Positions 13,128 through 26,736 of a stretch of 64,000 nt of DNA are shown here, one piece after another; the stretch's first letter is position 1, and each line of letters begins with the position of its first letter. Position numbers and translations under genes: made by a program. Location: NCBI GenBank assembly GCA_040954595.2, contig CM082583.2, positions 13,206,001 to 13,270,000 of the forward strand, read 5' to 3'. The notes beneath the pieces were generated by a model. That model did no database searches and was not told where the DNA came from. It saw nothing but the letters and a program-made list of their open reading frames with translations. This DNA comes from Balanoglossus misakiensis. Its lineage: Eukaryota > Hemichordata.

Positions 13128-14541
13128 AAGTTGCTATGGTTTCCTGACTCTTGCTTTATGTGGTTGCAAGCACTAGGCATCATGACTGCAGAAGTGACCA
13201 TACCCTGATCTACATGTACCTGTTCTGAATGTGGTTTGCTTTAACAAACTTTTGTGTGTGCATATAGGAAGCAAGATCATTTCTGTCTGTATCAGAGTCC
13301 ACGTGTGGTCATTTTGTATTTTTGTGATCAGGAAATCAGTACGAGTTGCCCTGTGGATGTTTGTAGTGCTCCAACAATTATTGCAAGTTTATAACAGATT
13401 GAAAGTCAAGAGATCGTTCATTGTAACTGCATTTTTTTTATTAAGAATGAAAGTTTAAAAAAAATAACAAAATGCACTTATCTTTCATCAGATAAATTCA
13501 AATTGCACAGTCATCTAAAAACAGCAAAATAATATTAATTACTGGAAATCATACCAGATATATGAAAAAGCATAGACAAAAAAATCAACATTGGACTATT
13601 TACAATAAGGAACAGAATGGCAAGCACTTTAATCTCAGACTTCCCTGAAATGTCTAGAGCTTGGAAGTCACAGTTGGTCACAACTGCAAAATGTCTGAAA
13701 AACGTCCGGGGGAGAAAAAATGTTGAGGTACATGGTATTGTGTTTTGATTTATTTTGTTTTGCTTGTTGGAAGACGCCAGTTGAAATACATACAGAATAT
13801 GTAGATGTTTAGCTGGACTGTTCTGATGAATATGTTCTAAGTAAAAATGACTGAAATTCACATTGTGAAAAATAAAACTGTACTCTCAGTACAATAGACT
13901 GTGGACATTTGTAGAAACTGGGATCATTATGAAATATTTTGTTTGCTGAACTTGATTTATATAAGGAAAAAATCAACAGTTTATAGTATACAATTGTTTA
14001 ATTTCTATACAGGTATTTACATATCTAAAAACACTTTTAAAAACATCTTAATTCACTTTATTTTTTACAAAATCTGTACAAAAATAGCACTTGTTAACTG
14101 TTATTATGAGGATGATGCACATAGTTGTGTTAAACGACAAACACAGAGCTTTAAATGAGAGTATGCAGTTTTTATCGTATTTACAACAAATTCCAGGATA
14201 TCTTGCAGAAGTTGGCCTGTGAGGCGATCTATAGAATTTCGGACTGTTTAATAGCTTGAAGTATTCTATTGCAGGTGAGGGTCTCACTACGACAGAGAAC
14301 AAATAAGGTTAAAAAAAAGTTGCTCTTTCATTAAAAAAAAACTCTGAACAAATCAAGTTTGGTTTTTAGTTGAATCAGGTCCTATCACAGCTGCTGGAAT
14401 TAATTAAACACAATAAGTGTAAACTGATAATTAAGTACACTTCCTCTGTTGTCATGGATGCCAGAGTTTTAAATTTGCATACAAGAACATGATTGGCTGC
14501 TGGTTCAACATGCATTGCAACATTCACAGTTCATTTCAGTT
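13128..14541. other. Convergent intergenic region (TMEM53-like / IQCH 3' ends)
   Basis: About 1.4 kb of AT-rich DNA between two genes transcribed towards each other. AATAAA at 13871-13876 could end the plus-strand transcript. Nothing else is recognisable. Confidence 0.4.
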
Positions 14542-17500
14542 CTATGATGCCGCAGACGCTGCTGATATCTCCGCTGCTCTTTGTTTGTCTCGCTCTAGCG
14601 CCCTCTCTTCTGCTTCCTGTTTGGCTCGATCCACGTTCTGTATGGTGGTACCCAGAATGCCCTCAATATCTTCAATGGCAGCCTGTCACAAAAGAGAGAA
14701 GGGTAAATGGCCGTTACAAAATGATTGAGCAAGTTTTGTGCCGCCACCTGTGTGGGAGATTAATGTGACCCGACGACTGATGAAGAATCTGCGTGCTCAC
14801 CTTGAAGTTGGTCTGTCCTTGCATGTTGGGAGCCGAGATTTCCTGATGGATGACGGAGAGGTTTCTGGCAAAAGTGGCTAAGGATCCCTGAAGCTCCTCC
14901 CCTATTGTCAGCATGCCAATCCCTTCGCGTTTGAAGCTGTCAATCAAGGTGAACACAGTGCCTTGCTTTTCCTGAAATTAACATCGTATACACATGTAAG
15001 TTTTTTTTATATTGACGCAGACTAAGCAGTAGACAATGATTGTGATGTAAATGAAATCCCAAGGGTAAAAAAGTAATGTGTAACATTTGGATTTACCTTG
15101 ATGTCAAAGCCAATACCATGAGCTCTGCACATCTGGAAGAAGACACTGTAGTGAACCACAGCTAGATTGGTATGCAGCAATCTTGTACTCATCACAGCAA
15201 ATCGGTTGATGTTCGGAGGGACCTAGAGAAAAAGTTTAAAGTATAAGCTCTAGTGACAGTCACTCTAAATATAAGCATGGACGGAACTGAACGCTTCAAG
15301 ATCACTCATGCCTATAATCATGACTCCAGTGTTTCATTCCATCACCAATTCAATGAACCCACCTCTGGTTCCTCGGGATCCCACCGACTTCTTCGCTTCG
15401 TTTTCTTCTCCTTCTTGGGCGGCGGAACTTCAAAGACACAATTCTTTGTATCCAGCTTGCCACTGGTGACGTACAGCATGAGTTGAGTCATGGCCATGCT
15501 GTCACCGTACGACAGATTTAAATCTAAGGCCCACAGTTTTTGATCCATCTGTAAACATTTCCAAAAAAATAATATATGGATATTACTTGTTTTGTATGGT
15601 TTGTGCTAGCTACTTCTGGTTAATACACAGAGTTATCCATGCACGTTGCTAAATTTAATTTTATGTCAACCAGGAAACTGTTTTAAATTCAGACGATCAG
15701 ATGCTGCATGGTACTCACAGAACGTCCGTCGATGAAGGTCACAAAGTCTACGGTGAAGTAACCAACAACGCCACGCTGGAGACAGGCTTTTCCAATTTTA
15801 TCACAGGCATCATTCAACACTCCAGGCTCTACTGAGGACTGTGGTATGGAGATGCCCCAGGACATAAAGGGTGTGTCTGCATGGATTTGATCGCCGCATG
15901 ATATGATGTTGGTCTTGCCGGTTGGTTCGATTAACATATCCACGGATAATGCTGTGACACTGTCTGACGGTGGGCAAGCTTCGATGATACCACCTGAAGG
16001 CGAAGAAAAATAAAATGCAAATGTTGTTTTGACTTAGGGTCAGGTCATAGTTCAAAGTTCAATATTGCTCACATACCGGTACATGCTGTCAACACAGACA
16101 TCAACCATGCAGTCAATGACTCTACTTGTTTCACCTACCTTGACCAAGGAAAGCTTCTAGAAACTTCTCCCATGTTGGGAAGACTGCACTGTTGACAGGC
16201 TTACTGTTTTTTGCCAGAACTTCTGGAATTTCAGCGTGAATCTTGATGAAAGCTGCTTCCTGTTATCAGGTAAAAACAGAACAAATTTTCTTAGTATATT
16301 TACTGCTCTTGACTCAGTTGCTTGTTATCACAGACAGAGGGCCAGGGTGTTTCTTTTGTTAGGATAAATGTCTACATCATTCCAAAAAGATTCGAGCAGA
16401 CATTAATTGTGCAGATTTGCCTTGTGTCACAGAGCATTTTCAATGCGACCATTTATTTTCATAATAACTAAGCAAGATATAGGCATCTACAAGGTCTGTT
16501 GTCAATAGCTTTACCTGCGCCCATTTCTTTTTCCATTTTTCGCCGTATCTCTGCTCTTCTTTCTTGGCCCAGTTGTAACATTTGAGGTGGGTGGTCACGT
16601 CACAGTAAGCAATTCCCCTGCCATCAAACTCATCATCCAATTTGAATAACCACCTCTTGACGTCAAGATTCTCGGTGACCAGCTGAGCTAAACACTCGTG
16701 CATCTAGATAAAGTTGAAAAAAAAGATAGTTATATGATTGTAATCATCTTGTACATCACTTTGTTTTGATACAAGATATGACTTTCTCTCAATACAGCAA
16801 ACTGTACTTTCCCCCACTACAAACCCACATGAGCCTTGAGATACTAACCTGAGGCAAACTGTAGACATCGTATTCACTCGGTGGTACTTCTACTTTGGCG
16901 CTCGCAAATACCCTTTTGGAACCAGACTTTGTGCTGTACAGTTGTGCAATGTCTGGCTCAGGACCCAATACAGGAACATCTACAAAACAATGATCATACA
17001 TGGAATTGAAACATTATAACTCAAAGGGAGTTCAAAGATTTTTTCCTAAGTTAACACAGCACTAGAATATCAAACAGATAATAAAGATTGGTAAGTAGCA
17101 ATATCTTTATCCCGCCCCCAGTGTCACAAAGATTGGTTGTAAAGGTTGAAAACAACAGAAAGAAAAGAAACTTACTCAAGATGTCTGCCACTGAAAGATC
17201 ATCTTTATGTAAAACACCAGGGACAATATATGCCTCCCTTCCTTTGATTAAGTTCTGTATCCTCTGCAAGGCTTTAGGACTGTATTTAAGTAGCGTTGCT
17301 AAGCACATGGAATGACTCTGTGAAAAGAATCACCAGGGAACAAATCTAAGTTGGAAATTCCGGACTCTGTTGTGACCTCTGCCTGGCAATGACACATTGT
17401 TGTCACAATTTGCCTTTGTGGAAATTTTTTTGTGGCTGTCGTCACGGTTGAGTCATTTGGAAGTTGACACAGCTGTTCTTTGTTGAATGGTGTAGTCTTG

Positions 17501-20500
17501 ACTTGTCTTTAAGGTTTTACAAATACAACACTGCAGTTTGAAAATGGTCAATTTAAAAATAGAGAGTAGTCAGATGATGGAAGAGATGAACAAAAATAAG
17601 GATTGGTGTAGAAGAGACATTCATTTTCACTTACAGGGAATCTATTGGAAGCCTCTGGAACAATGATTTTGTATCGACTGGAGACATCTGCTTGATCTTC
17701 CACGTTACCAGTGCTGACCGCTTGCTTCAAACCCATTAACTTTGCATAGTACTGTAATGTCTCATCGTTCACTTGGACAGGGCAGATGTAAATTACTTCA
17801 ACATTTGGATCTGTGAAACAGGCAGGGCGTGAGGAATATTTTGTGGTATTGCATGGTGGTTTACTTATACGCAAGAAATCTCAAAATGCAATATACTTCA
17901 GAATGCAATGTACTTCATTTGTTTGATTAGTTCCAAATTTGTGGAAGCCACAGTGATGATTCAAGATGTACAGAGAAACAGACTTACCTCCTATATCACA
18001 TATCCTGGCCATTTGTAAGTTTTGTCGTATGTTCATATCCTTGACGGAATCTCTAATTTTTTGTGAGTACCCAAGTGACGGAATGTGAATCAAAACTCTC
18101 CTGGACTTTTGGATACGATTCCAGTTTGCCTTGAATTTCTGTGTGTGAAGAAACAAATATTTTATGACATCATCCAGAAATTTTCTTATAAGCTGGGTTC
18201 AAATGCTCAATTCTAGATTTGTAGGATTTCCATTTTGTTATATAGCACAGTCTGGTACTTGCATTGGCATCTATACATGTACTATATGTAATATCATGAA
18301 AAACCACAAATAGCTCACCCTTGCCCTCTCCCGGAACAACTCCAAATGTGTCTGCCTTGTGGCTTTCAATTGTTTCCTAATCTTGGACAACTTGACGTTC
18401 ATAATCCAGGATATTGCGATCACACCAGCTGCCCACTTCTTCCTCCTGTATTCCAAGTACGCAGTCCTGTCTTTATAGCGCCTCCATGTGGCTTGAATTT
18501 TAGTCGCGGCCACGTGTTCCCCATCAGGTCCCAGGAAGCGTCTCCCAGGTCGCCTTATAATGGCTTCTACATCGTCTATGTTAATTATTACACTGAGTAA
18601 GTCTTTCACTGTTGGTTGTTTCTCTAGTTCAAATTCCAGTGACAGATCTGCAAGTCTGTTGAGGGAAGAAAACAGAATTTCAGTCAGATATTGGTATCAT
18701 CTCTCCATCATAGGTGTGTGTATCATGGAAACCATGGTTATGACTGAGTATAGTTTAGGTCCTAGATTTGTGGAAGTCAATGAGACAGCTTGATGCTGAC
18801 AGGCACTGAAATTTCAGTAATGACAGACAAGACCCAGTTCTTACTTGTCTCCGTTGATGAAGGCCAACGGCACTGCGTAGTTTTGTAGCATTCTCTCCAT
18901 ATATTGCAACATTGTAACAATGCTGCCCCAAGAGAGGCAGTAATGCTGTTTGAAAGCCAGGAAGTCCTGTGATTGGTCGCGGATTTTACCGTGCTGAATT
19001 GCGAATCGGTGACTTAGGTGTTTGAATTCACTGGCTGGAGTCGTCGGTGGGGGCTGGGGGGAAAGAATCAAGAATACATGTATGACGATTGATAGAGTGA
19101 TGTTTTGTTTTGTTTTTAATGTCAAAATTTATTTCGTACTGGTGGTGGTGGAAACTTTTGATCGGTGGAATTTGAAGATTTCTACTTTTGCAAAGAAAGT
19201 CTGTCATGTGAAAAATAAATATATGCCACAATTTAAAATAGATTTACAGTGAGTGCAGACAGTGTCAGAAAATTTACTCAAGCAATGCCAAAAATCGTGT
19301 TTATGCATGTGAATACATTGCATCAAAGCAACGTGTTGTATGGTGATAAAAAACAAACCTGTGAACAACTCATGATTTGCCGTGCTTTGTGCGATAAATG
19401 TGAACAGCAAATTGCCGTGATTGTGACAAAACTTTCACAGTGCAGCAATGTGTCATTATCATGCCATGTGATTATCTGCCTTAACATGCTGGGAAGAACT
19501 GTGAAGGTGACCTCTGAACTTACCAACTCACTTATGCATAGCAATGGCTGATGCGATGGAAGGTTGAATGTGAGATTTTAAGATTAAATGTTAGTCAGGG
19601 AAAATTTAAATTAAGTGTAACTAGACGTATATTCTAATGAAGACAGTTTGCATCATAGAGCAAAATTAACATTTGACACTTACAAATACAACCTGCATAA
19701 ACTGAACACAAGTGGGGACAGGAAATTTGTTTTGTAAAGAGAGTGTTTAGTAAACAGGATTCCTGTTGACATGATTCTATAATTGTGCCCCAAATTTCCT
19801 TTGATATGAATAGTTCAAAAGATAACCTGTTCCTGCAAGTGATCGTGTTAACTCACCAATGGTTGAAGTGGGCCTTCATGAGTTTTGACCGGTACTAAGC
19901 TTTTACCAGACTTTGCCGAAGACGCCATCCTGGACCTTGGCGTTCCTTGCACCCACGAGCTGTCGCCGTCCCTCTCGGAGGGCAGTTTGGCCGACCTTGA
20001 CCTTGACCCCAAGGAGATGGTGTCTGTGGCTTTGGTTTGCAAGTCCATCTTGATGGAAGCAAAGTTGAAACTGCCATCTGTGAACACAAATAGTGAGACA
20101 AGATTTCAGTTGTGTTATTTCAAAGATTAATGTTTCGGCAGCTGTTTACTGTTGTGTGATGGAATGTCCCTATTAAACATCCACTCATCCTGAAACTGGC
20201 TGCTGAGAAAGAGACATTTCTAATATGCTCTCACCTCCAATTCCAGCGGCTGGACCTTTCTGTTCCTTCTTCTCCGCCGGATCTCTCAGCTCCATGATTT
20301 TGTGACGGACAGGAGACGGATCTAATGTGAGTTCAGCTGCTGGGGGTATCAGTCCCCGTTCGAGCAAACTCAGAATTCCTTTCTTGGCATCTTTTTCAGT
20401 AATTGGAGGTGGAATCATCTGCAAGAGAATTTGTTATCTGAATCAGTTTGGGTAAAACTTGTCAAACATTTGGGACTGAAGAGATTGTTCCATTTGCAGA

Positions 20501-23500
20501 TGTGTCCAGTGTATAGAGGTTCTAGTCATATATGTATGGGGTTCTGTGGAAGAGACTGGAAAAGGTGTTCGGAACAGCCATGTTTCCAGATTAGACAGGG
20601 TCCGGTTTAGACAGGTTTTTAGTGTAATCCTGTAACCTACCGATGGATCTACTCTATTGGCCCTCGGTAAAACGGCCAGGTGGTCCACGGTAGACCCTGT
20701 TGTTGCTTTCTGTGCTGGTACTTTGTGTTGCCGTTTGTCAATGATGGCCGGTAGAGACACCCCATATGTGTCATTGAGCACTTCCCTGTTTTGTGAGTTT
20801 GTCGGGTCGTGTGCCGCTCTCATCGCATGCGCATATTTGGACTGCAAAGTAAAATGAACAACATATAAGATACATCATCACAATTAACATTTTGTTCATA
20901 TTTTTATCAGTCTTTTGAAGCTATTGGTGATGTTAATTTGAATGCCAAAAGTCTGAGTCTAACCTGTTGGCCTGGTGAAGGACCTTGCATATTCTGTACT
21001 GGTTCCATTCTTGTCAGTCTTGGTATTGGTTTCTTATCATAGTCCCTGCAATGGATATCATATTTGAAAATTGAGGCATATTTGTAGTATATGTAACTAT
21101 TCAACATTATGATGGGCAGGAGGAGTTTTGTATCAAAGTGGTATGGAATCATTCAACATGTGCTCACCTCTCTGCAATGCCCAGAGTGTGTCTCCGTGAT
21201 CGCTTGGACACTTCCAATTTCTGTCCAGTATGCAAATCATACACAGCCTCTCTGCAAAATTCAAAAGTAATATACTGTTGTGTTACTGTATTACTAACAC
21301 ACAATCTGATGATTATCTTGTTCTATTTATTTCAACATAAAATCTACTGGAGAAATTCATGATTTTTCATTTGAATTTTTTTCTTCAAACTTCAAGCAGT
21401 GGTATGGTCGGTCCCATTGTATTCAGTGGGTGTGGTTGGACACTTACATAGGTGAACAGGGGTGGAAGGGTGAAACCAACACAAACTTACTGTGATGTCA
21501 TAGGGAGAGGGTGTTTCATACCAGCCAGGTCCAACGCTGGTAGTGTCATCACCTGATTATTCGCTGAATGCAGAACATTTTCAGCTTGAGTCTGGGTGCA
21601 AAACAAAACAGAAGCCATTTGTTATTTTGATGAACAGTATCATTAAAAACAAACTATTTTAACACTAGACACTACAAACAGTTTCCTGTAAGAAAAACAT
21701 TTACAAAAGCTACAGTCTAATCTTATATGAGTTTCTTTGTCTTTGTGACCTTGTTATTGTTTGGCTTCTTGAAAAATCTATAAATTTTATTGATTTTCTG
21801 TAAAAGAACTGTATACCATTAGAAGAAAATGCATACGTACCCATTTTATTGTTAACTATTGTTACAACAAGAAGTTTGGACCCATGTACAGGAAAATGAA
21901 ATTGACACATAAAACAATATCGTGGGTAAAAGATCGCAAGATGTTTATACCTTAATTCCATGTTGTGTTCTCTCTATGGCACTTTCCAATGCTCTGAGGT
22001 CAATCAACTCGCGCGTACCATCAGACAGCGTTTTCTGACCGATGTGGTCGTGAAGTTGTTGCAAATCTTCCTGGACCTAAAGAAACATCAAAAGATTGGA
22101 CAATGTCAAAGTGAGTACAGAACATTAGAATTTTAATTGTACATCTGATATACGTGTTTGTGGTAACATACACTATATTTATATACAAATAATAACATCT
22201 CTTGTAATTCACCCGAATAGATGAGATCATGCACTGTACTGTAAAACGGTGGTTTACATGCAATAATCACAAACAAAGACAACTGAAACAGAACACCAGT
22301 TCTTCGTAATTCTCTTTCAGACAAGGAGAACTTTAGAGTAGCTGATGTTTACAGTAGAGACAAACATTGAGGTATTTCCTTTCCAAAGACTGTACCAACG
22401 CACGTACACAGTACTATTAAATTTGCTATAAAAAAACCCACATTTTGTCGATTTTCTGTGATTGGAGGTGAAAATCAAAGTGTTCGAATTTTTACTGCAA
22501 CTGGAAATTTTGGTGACTGTATACAGAATACAGTCGCTTTCTAATAGCCTTGTACATGTCCATTTGCAAAATAACCAAAACGTGTTAAAACTCTTTCTGT
22601 GTTGAGACCCTAGCAACAATTAACACACATGGTATTTAATTAAAGTTCAAGATGAGTGTTTGTGACTGAGCAAATGTCAAAAGGGAACTGTGTTAGCTTG
22701 ACATCCGTATGTTCTCTGTGATTTAATACTGAAGTAGGGTTTTAGCTAGGCACACAGACTGCACTAAGACAGTTATTGACTCTAGAATCAACATACTAGT
22801 AGAAGTTGCTAAGTATCAGGCAAATATTGAGTATTTATTTTACCAGAATGCCCTGTTTTCTTCCAACCAAGCAGAACAAAGGGAGACCGATAATGAGCAC
22901 TACAGACTTCAAACAAAGTCTGCAATTACTAGTATACTGCTGGCTCAGTGGTAGCCTAATAACAAAGTCTGACATTTAGCACCTGTGACAAATTGATTGG
23001 ATATAAACATTGAAATCATGTTGAGTTTTGAAATTCACATATTTTTGTGTTTTTACAAATGGTGTCACCAGCTCAAAATGACGTAATTATATTAGCTATG
23101 AAATAAGACGTAGATGTTTAAAATGCACCTGATTGATTAAACTTTCATGACAAACTGAAGCTTCAGCTGACTTGTGGGTAACAACCATGTAATATACATG
23201 TAATAAATGCATAATTTATTTGATGACAATCAGCTAACTGCCTTTCATCCACTTGCACTGCAATGCATCCTCTGAGTGAAGTGTTATAAATACTTAAAAA
23301 TTAAGTGCAAAACGGCTGTATGCTATTATTAATTATTATTAAACCGTGGCTTTGTGGTGTATTGTTGCTGTGCTTGAAAATTAAAAACTTACAGCTATTT
23401 TGCAGATGTTGACACATTTGACAATAATCTATTTACATTGAGTAGAAGTTACATTTGTTGTTGATGTTATCATTAATTATGTTGTTGTTGTTGTTTGTTC

Positions 23501-23956
23501 TTGTTGTTTTGCTAATTATTCGGTGTAAAAGTGATTCACACGTCTTTCTGTCTTCTTTTAAAAAGAACAACAAGTGCATATAGTAGTCATGTCAGACGTG
23601 TTGAATGATTGATGTGGTCAACATAACAGTCTATTTAATAATCGAGTCTACACTTGACAGTCTGTGCAGATCTATACACTATACAGTCTTCATAAGTTTG
23701 CATTGAATCGTGAAGGCAGGTGTTTTTACAAATTCAAACTCACTCCATCACTTCAAATGGGCTTGCAGCGGATGCAGACATTTAAAGGAATCGGATACTG
23801 GTTTCACCTGTCTGTGTTTGGAAGGGCGGCCATCACATGCTACAGTGAGTTTGAAAGTGGGAGTCCCGGGTGGCGGAAGACGAAGTCGTACGTTACCTTT
23901 GCCAGGATCTCACCGAGATCCTCGTGTCTCCGGTCGATTTCTGTTCCCGCAAACAT
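14542..23956 (-). CDS. IQCH: IQ motif-containing protein H (IQCH)
   Basis: 21 coding exons (5' to 3' on -): 23956-23897, 22076-21951, 21591-21491, 21251-21168, 21045-20964, 20841-20641, 20418-20235, 20077-19857, 19053-18845, 18655-18319, 18138-17988, 17810-17635, 17317-17176, 16979-16849, 16703-16515, 16259-16139, 15993-15719, 15548-15363, 15222-15097, 14971-14801, 14682-14542. All phases agree and sum to 1137 residues (human about 1027). A calmodulin-binding IQ motif ([12 protein letters not shown]) sits near residues 476-486. The C-terminal half resembles an ATP-grasp-like region, with [19 protein letters not shown] (~763-770) and GYFTVDFV (~915). IQCH is a testis/sperm calmodulin-binding protein in mammals. 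A Ser/Arg-rich linker lies at ~300-345, and intron 1 (1.8 kb) is the longest. AAGAB begins 260 bp away in the opposite direction, as in human. Confidence 0.95.
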
Positions 23957-24216
23957 TTTGTAGGACTTCTCTCAAGTACGAGACATACACTGAAATAGAA
24001 ATCACTCAGGACGGGGCCATCTAACCGGTCGATCGCTGCAGGTTCATGCTCGATCCATTCTGCTAGTGCTACGAATCGCCATTACTTTACACAGTAACGT
24101 TCCTCAGCAACCAGGACGCAAACAACTCTGCACGCATGCTCGGTGTGATCGATGAAAACGACAAAAATAAAACAAAAGAATAAAGCAATACAATATGTTG
24201 AGGGCAGCAATGCAAA
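23957..24216. promoter_or_regulatory. Bidirectional IQCH/AAGAB promoter
   Basis: Only 260 bp separate the two start codons, so both promoters and both 5' UTRs must share this interval. It is richer in CpG than its surroundings and has no TATA box I can see. At 24099-24112 the sequence CGTTCCTCAGCAAC has a perfect right half (AGCAAC) of an RFX X-box and a degenerate left half. RFX control would suit IQCH, a sperm protein, but this match is weak. Confidence 0.6.
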
Positions 24217-26736
24217 ATGGCTGCGCCCTGTGCCGTCGTCGTAACCTGCTCGCCAATTTTAGACCCAGACAACGTCATAAAAGGTATAGTGTGACTTGTG
24301 AATAACGAAGCAACAATAACGACTCTGTCATATATTTATGGTGCTGTTTTCACTGCTTAAGGAGAATCTTTTATCAAGCTATCTTATTATGTTCGCACAA
24401 GTGCCACAGACTCAACTATGTTCGAGGCAGGATGGGGAGGGGCAATAGTCGTAGTAATGCCTTCAAAGATAAAGCTCTTATCTGTCAGTTAAAGCGTAGG
24501 TTATGTAGATAACTGAACGTGCAACAATTTTGGCATTTCAGAAATAATTGGCGTGGACAGTTTACCAGAAGCCAAGGCGAGGGTGGAAAGTATAGAGGCC
24601 TATCCTTGGAAAATTTCAAATAAATACTATGCAGCTGATGTTGAATTGTGCAGACTACCTCGGAAGACACTGGGAGACTCAGAATTTGCAGAATCTGTAG
24701 AGGCAATCATCGTCCTGTTTGAAAACAAGGTAAATCTGTCTATTGTACCTAAGCCTGTAAAAAATGACCGAGCATATGAACCTTGAATGCACACTTTATT
24801 TTGGAAAACAAGTCCTTTCTAGATAATAAAATTCTCTTCATCCCTAAAACACAACCTCAAAATAATTTTTGTTGAATATACATTGCCAGAAACCCAGTTT
24901 TGATGAAGTGAAAACTTGGCTCCCGTTCGTGAGGGAATGGAATCCTGAAGTGAGAATTCTTGCCTGTAATAAGTTCATCTCTGAACATGGTAAGTTAATC
25001 TTTCTTTCAGCATTTACCACATGAAACATTACATAGATAGTTTTGAAAATGTTTTGAAAATGGTAATACCTCTCAATCAACATGATTTAAAATATTTAAA
25101 TAAATAAAGAATTGACAATTCAACCATTCCTGATCATACTATTGACTCATTTATGTTTTGATGTTCAGATATCACACAACATGATGCTCAGTTGTGGTGC
25201 ATAGATAACGCCTTTGAGTTGGTAGAATTGAGAACCATGGCAACAGAAGATAGTGATGATGAAGAAGAAGATGGTAGGTCTTCTGAAAATTTGGAATCAT
25301 TTCCTCAATTTATTGGTTTCAGTCAGAGATTGTTTCCAGTTCCTAGTTCATCTTTTGCAAATGCAGTCAATTATTATGATGATTCTTTTTCTGTTGTAGA
25401 TGTCAATGGTATGAAGAGAATAATTTCAGCCTTACATGCCCACACCTGGTCCAATCTTGTCATGAAAGGTAACTCCATAGTTCTGAATCTATGATTTTTG
25501 CATTACTGAGTGTGAATTAATTTGCACAGCAGACGACCCTGGAATTATTCATGATGTGTAGCACCTGACGCAGCGTACAGTGCAGAGAGATTGCAGAGTG
25601 TCCTCCAACTTTTGAATAATCCCTACTATACACATATAATGTTCATTTTATTTCTCCCAGAGAGACCTAATGCCAGTCCTTTGGATTATCTTGGTCTCTG
25701 TGAAGCGATGAACTCCCGACCGAACAACGCTGCCGAGGCTGCTGCCAGGGGACAAGGCGAGAAGGCAGATACTGAAACAAAAGAAATGGACACAGAGCTG
25801 GGCAGCAGTGCTGTGGACAAAAATTCCCAGAACTGGCAAGGTGTCAGCGACGGCCAAAATAACACAGACACCACAGACAATGACAGGACTTGTGGGGAGA
25901 ACAATGAGAATAACTCCAGTGATAAGAACAGTGAGTGTGACAAGACGGAAAAGGCCGATAGTGAACCCATGGAAAAGGAAGGAAAGTTGTCGAAGGGAGC
26001 CGGAGCGGAGGAAGAGGGGGTGGGGGGAGCAGAGGCTGCACTGCCTGGAGATGACAACAAAAAACAGAAAGAAAAGGGCCTTAGTCACACACAGAGGATA
26101 GGTATGTCATGGTGAAGTCATTGGTGTTGTATCACTGTTCCTTTCAAGCCATGTCATATTTCAGAACTTGTCATCATGACACCTACAGTATTCCTCATAA
26201 AATGCATGACTGACTATACCATAGACATCTACTGTCTATGACTATACTCACCGTCAGAAGTCTTTTATATCTCACTTCTTTTTGTGTTCTTTTCACTGAC
26301 AGACTCTCTGTTAAGTGAGGAAGATAGGGCATTGTATCAAGCTCTGGGCAACGAAGACCCAGGTGAAACCTCCTTTGAACAACTCTTTGAAGAATTTGCC
26401 AAAATGAAAGGTAACTAACCCCTTCACCAAGACAAAAGCTGGTTCCTACATCCATGTGCAGTACCAATGACCTTGGTTGCAAGCACCCACAAATCACACC
26501 CTAACTTATCACAAAATGCTCTATTCCCTCAGAAACACAATAGGTATTTTACAGTAAATTTGGTTTACTTTTATATTTCAACAGAAAGAGCAGAAACTTT
26601 GCCACAAGAGGAAAGAAAATCGTATGCCGAAAAAGTTACAATTGCATTTTGGAGAGCCATGGGAGGCGATATGGATGAAATCAAAGGACTGTCTTCAGAT
26701 GATGATGATGACGACGATGACGATGATGATGTTTGA
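24217..26736 (+). CDS. AAGAB: Alpha- and gamma-adaptin-binding protein (AAGAB, p34)
   Basis: Eight exons: 24217-24283, 24542-24729, 24890-24989, 25169-25273, 25400-25468, 25661-26101, 26303-26410, 26585-26736, in phase for 409 residues (human 315). AAGAB is a cytosolic chaperone that stabilises AP1 and AP2 adaptor subunits during assembly. Conserved landmarks: an N-terminal GTPase-like domain with [17 protein letters not shown] (~40-56), [12 protein letters not shown], a [18 protein letters not shown] segment, and a C-terminal helical domain with [19 protein letters not shown] and a GLSSD ending. The extra length comes mainly from exon 6 (441 nt), a low-complexity linker rich in Asn, Asp, Glu and Lys. 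The chain ends in a run of 11 Asp and a Val. The start ATGGCTGCG gives [12 protein letters not shown], matching the human MAAGVPCALVTSCS opening. Confidence 0.95.
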
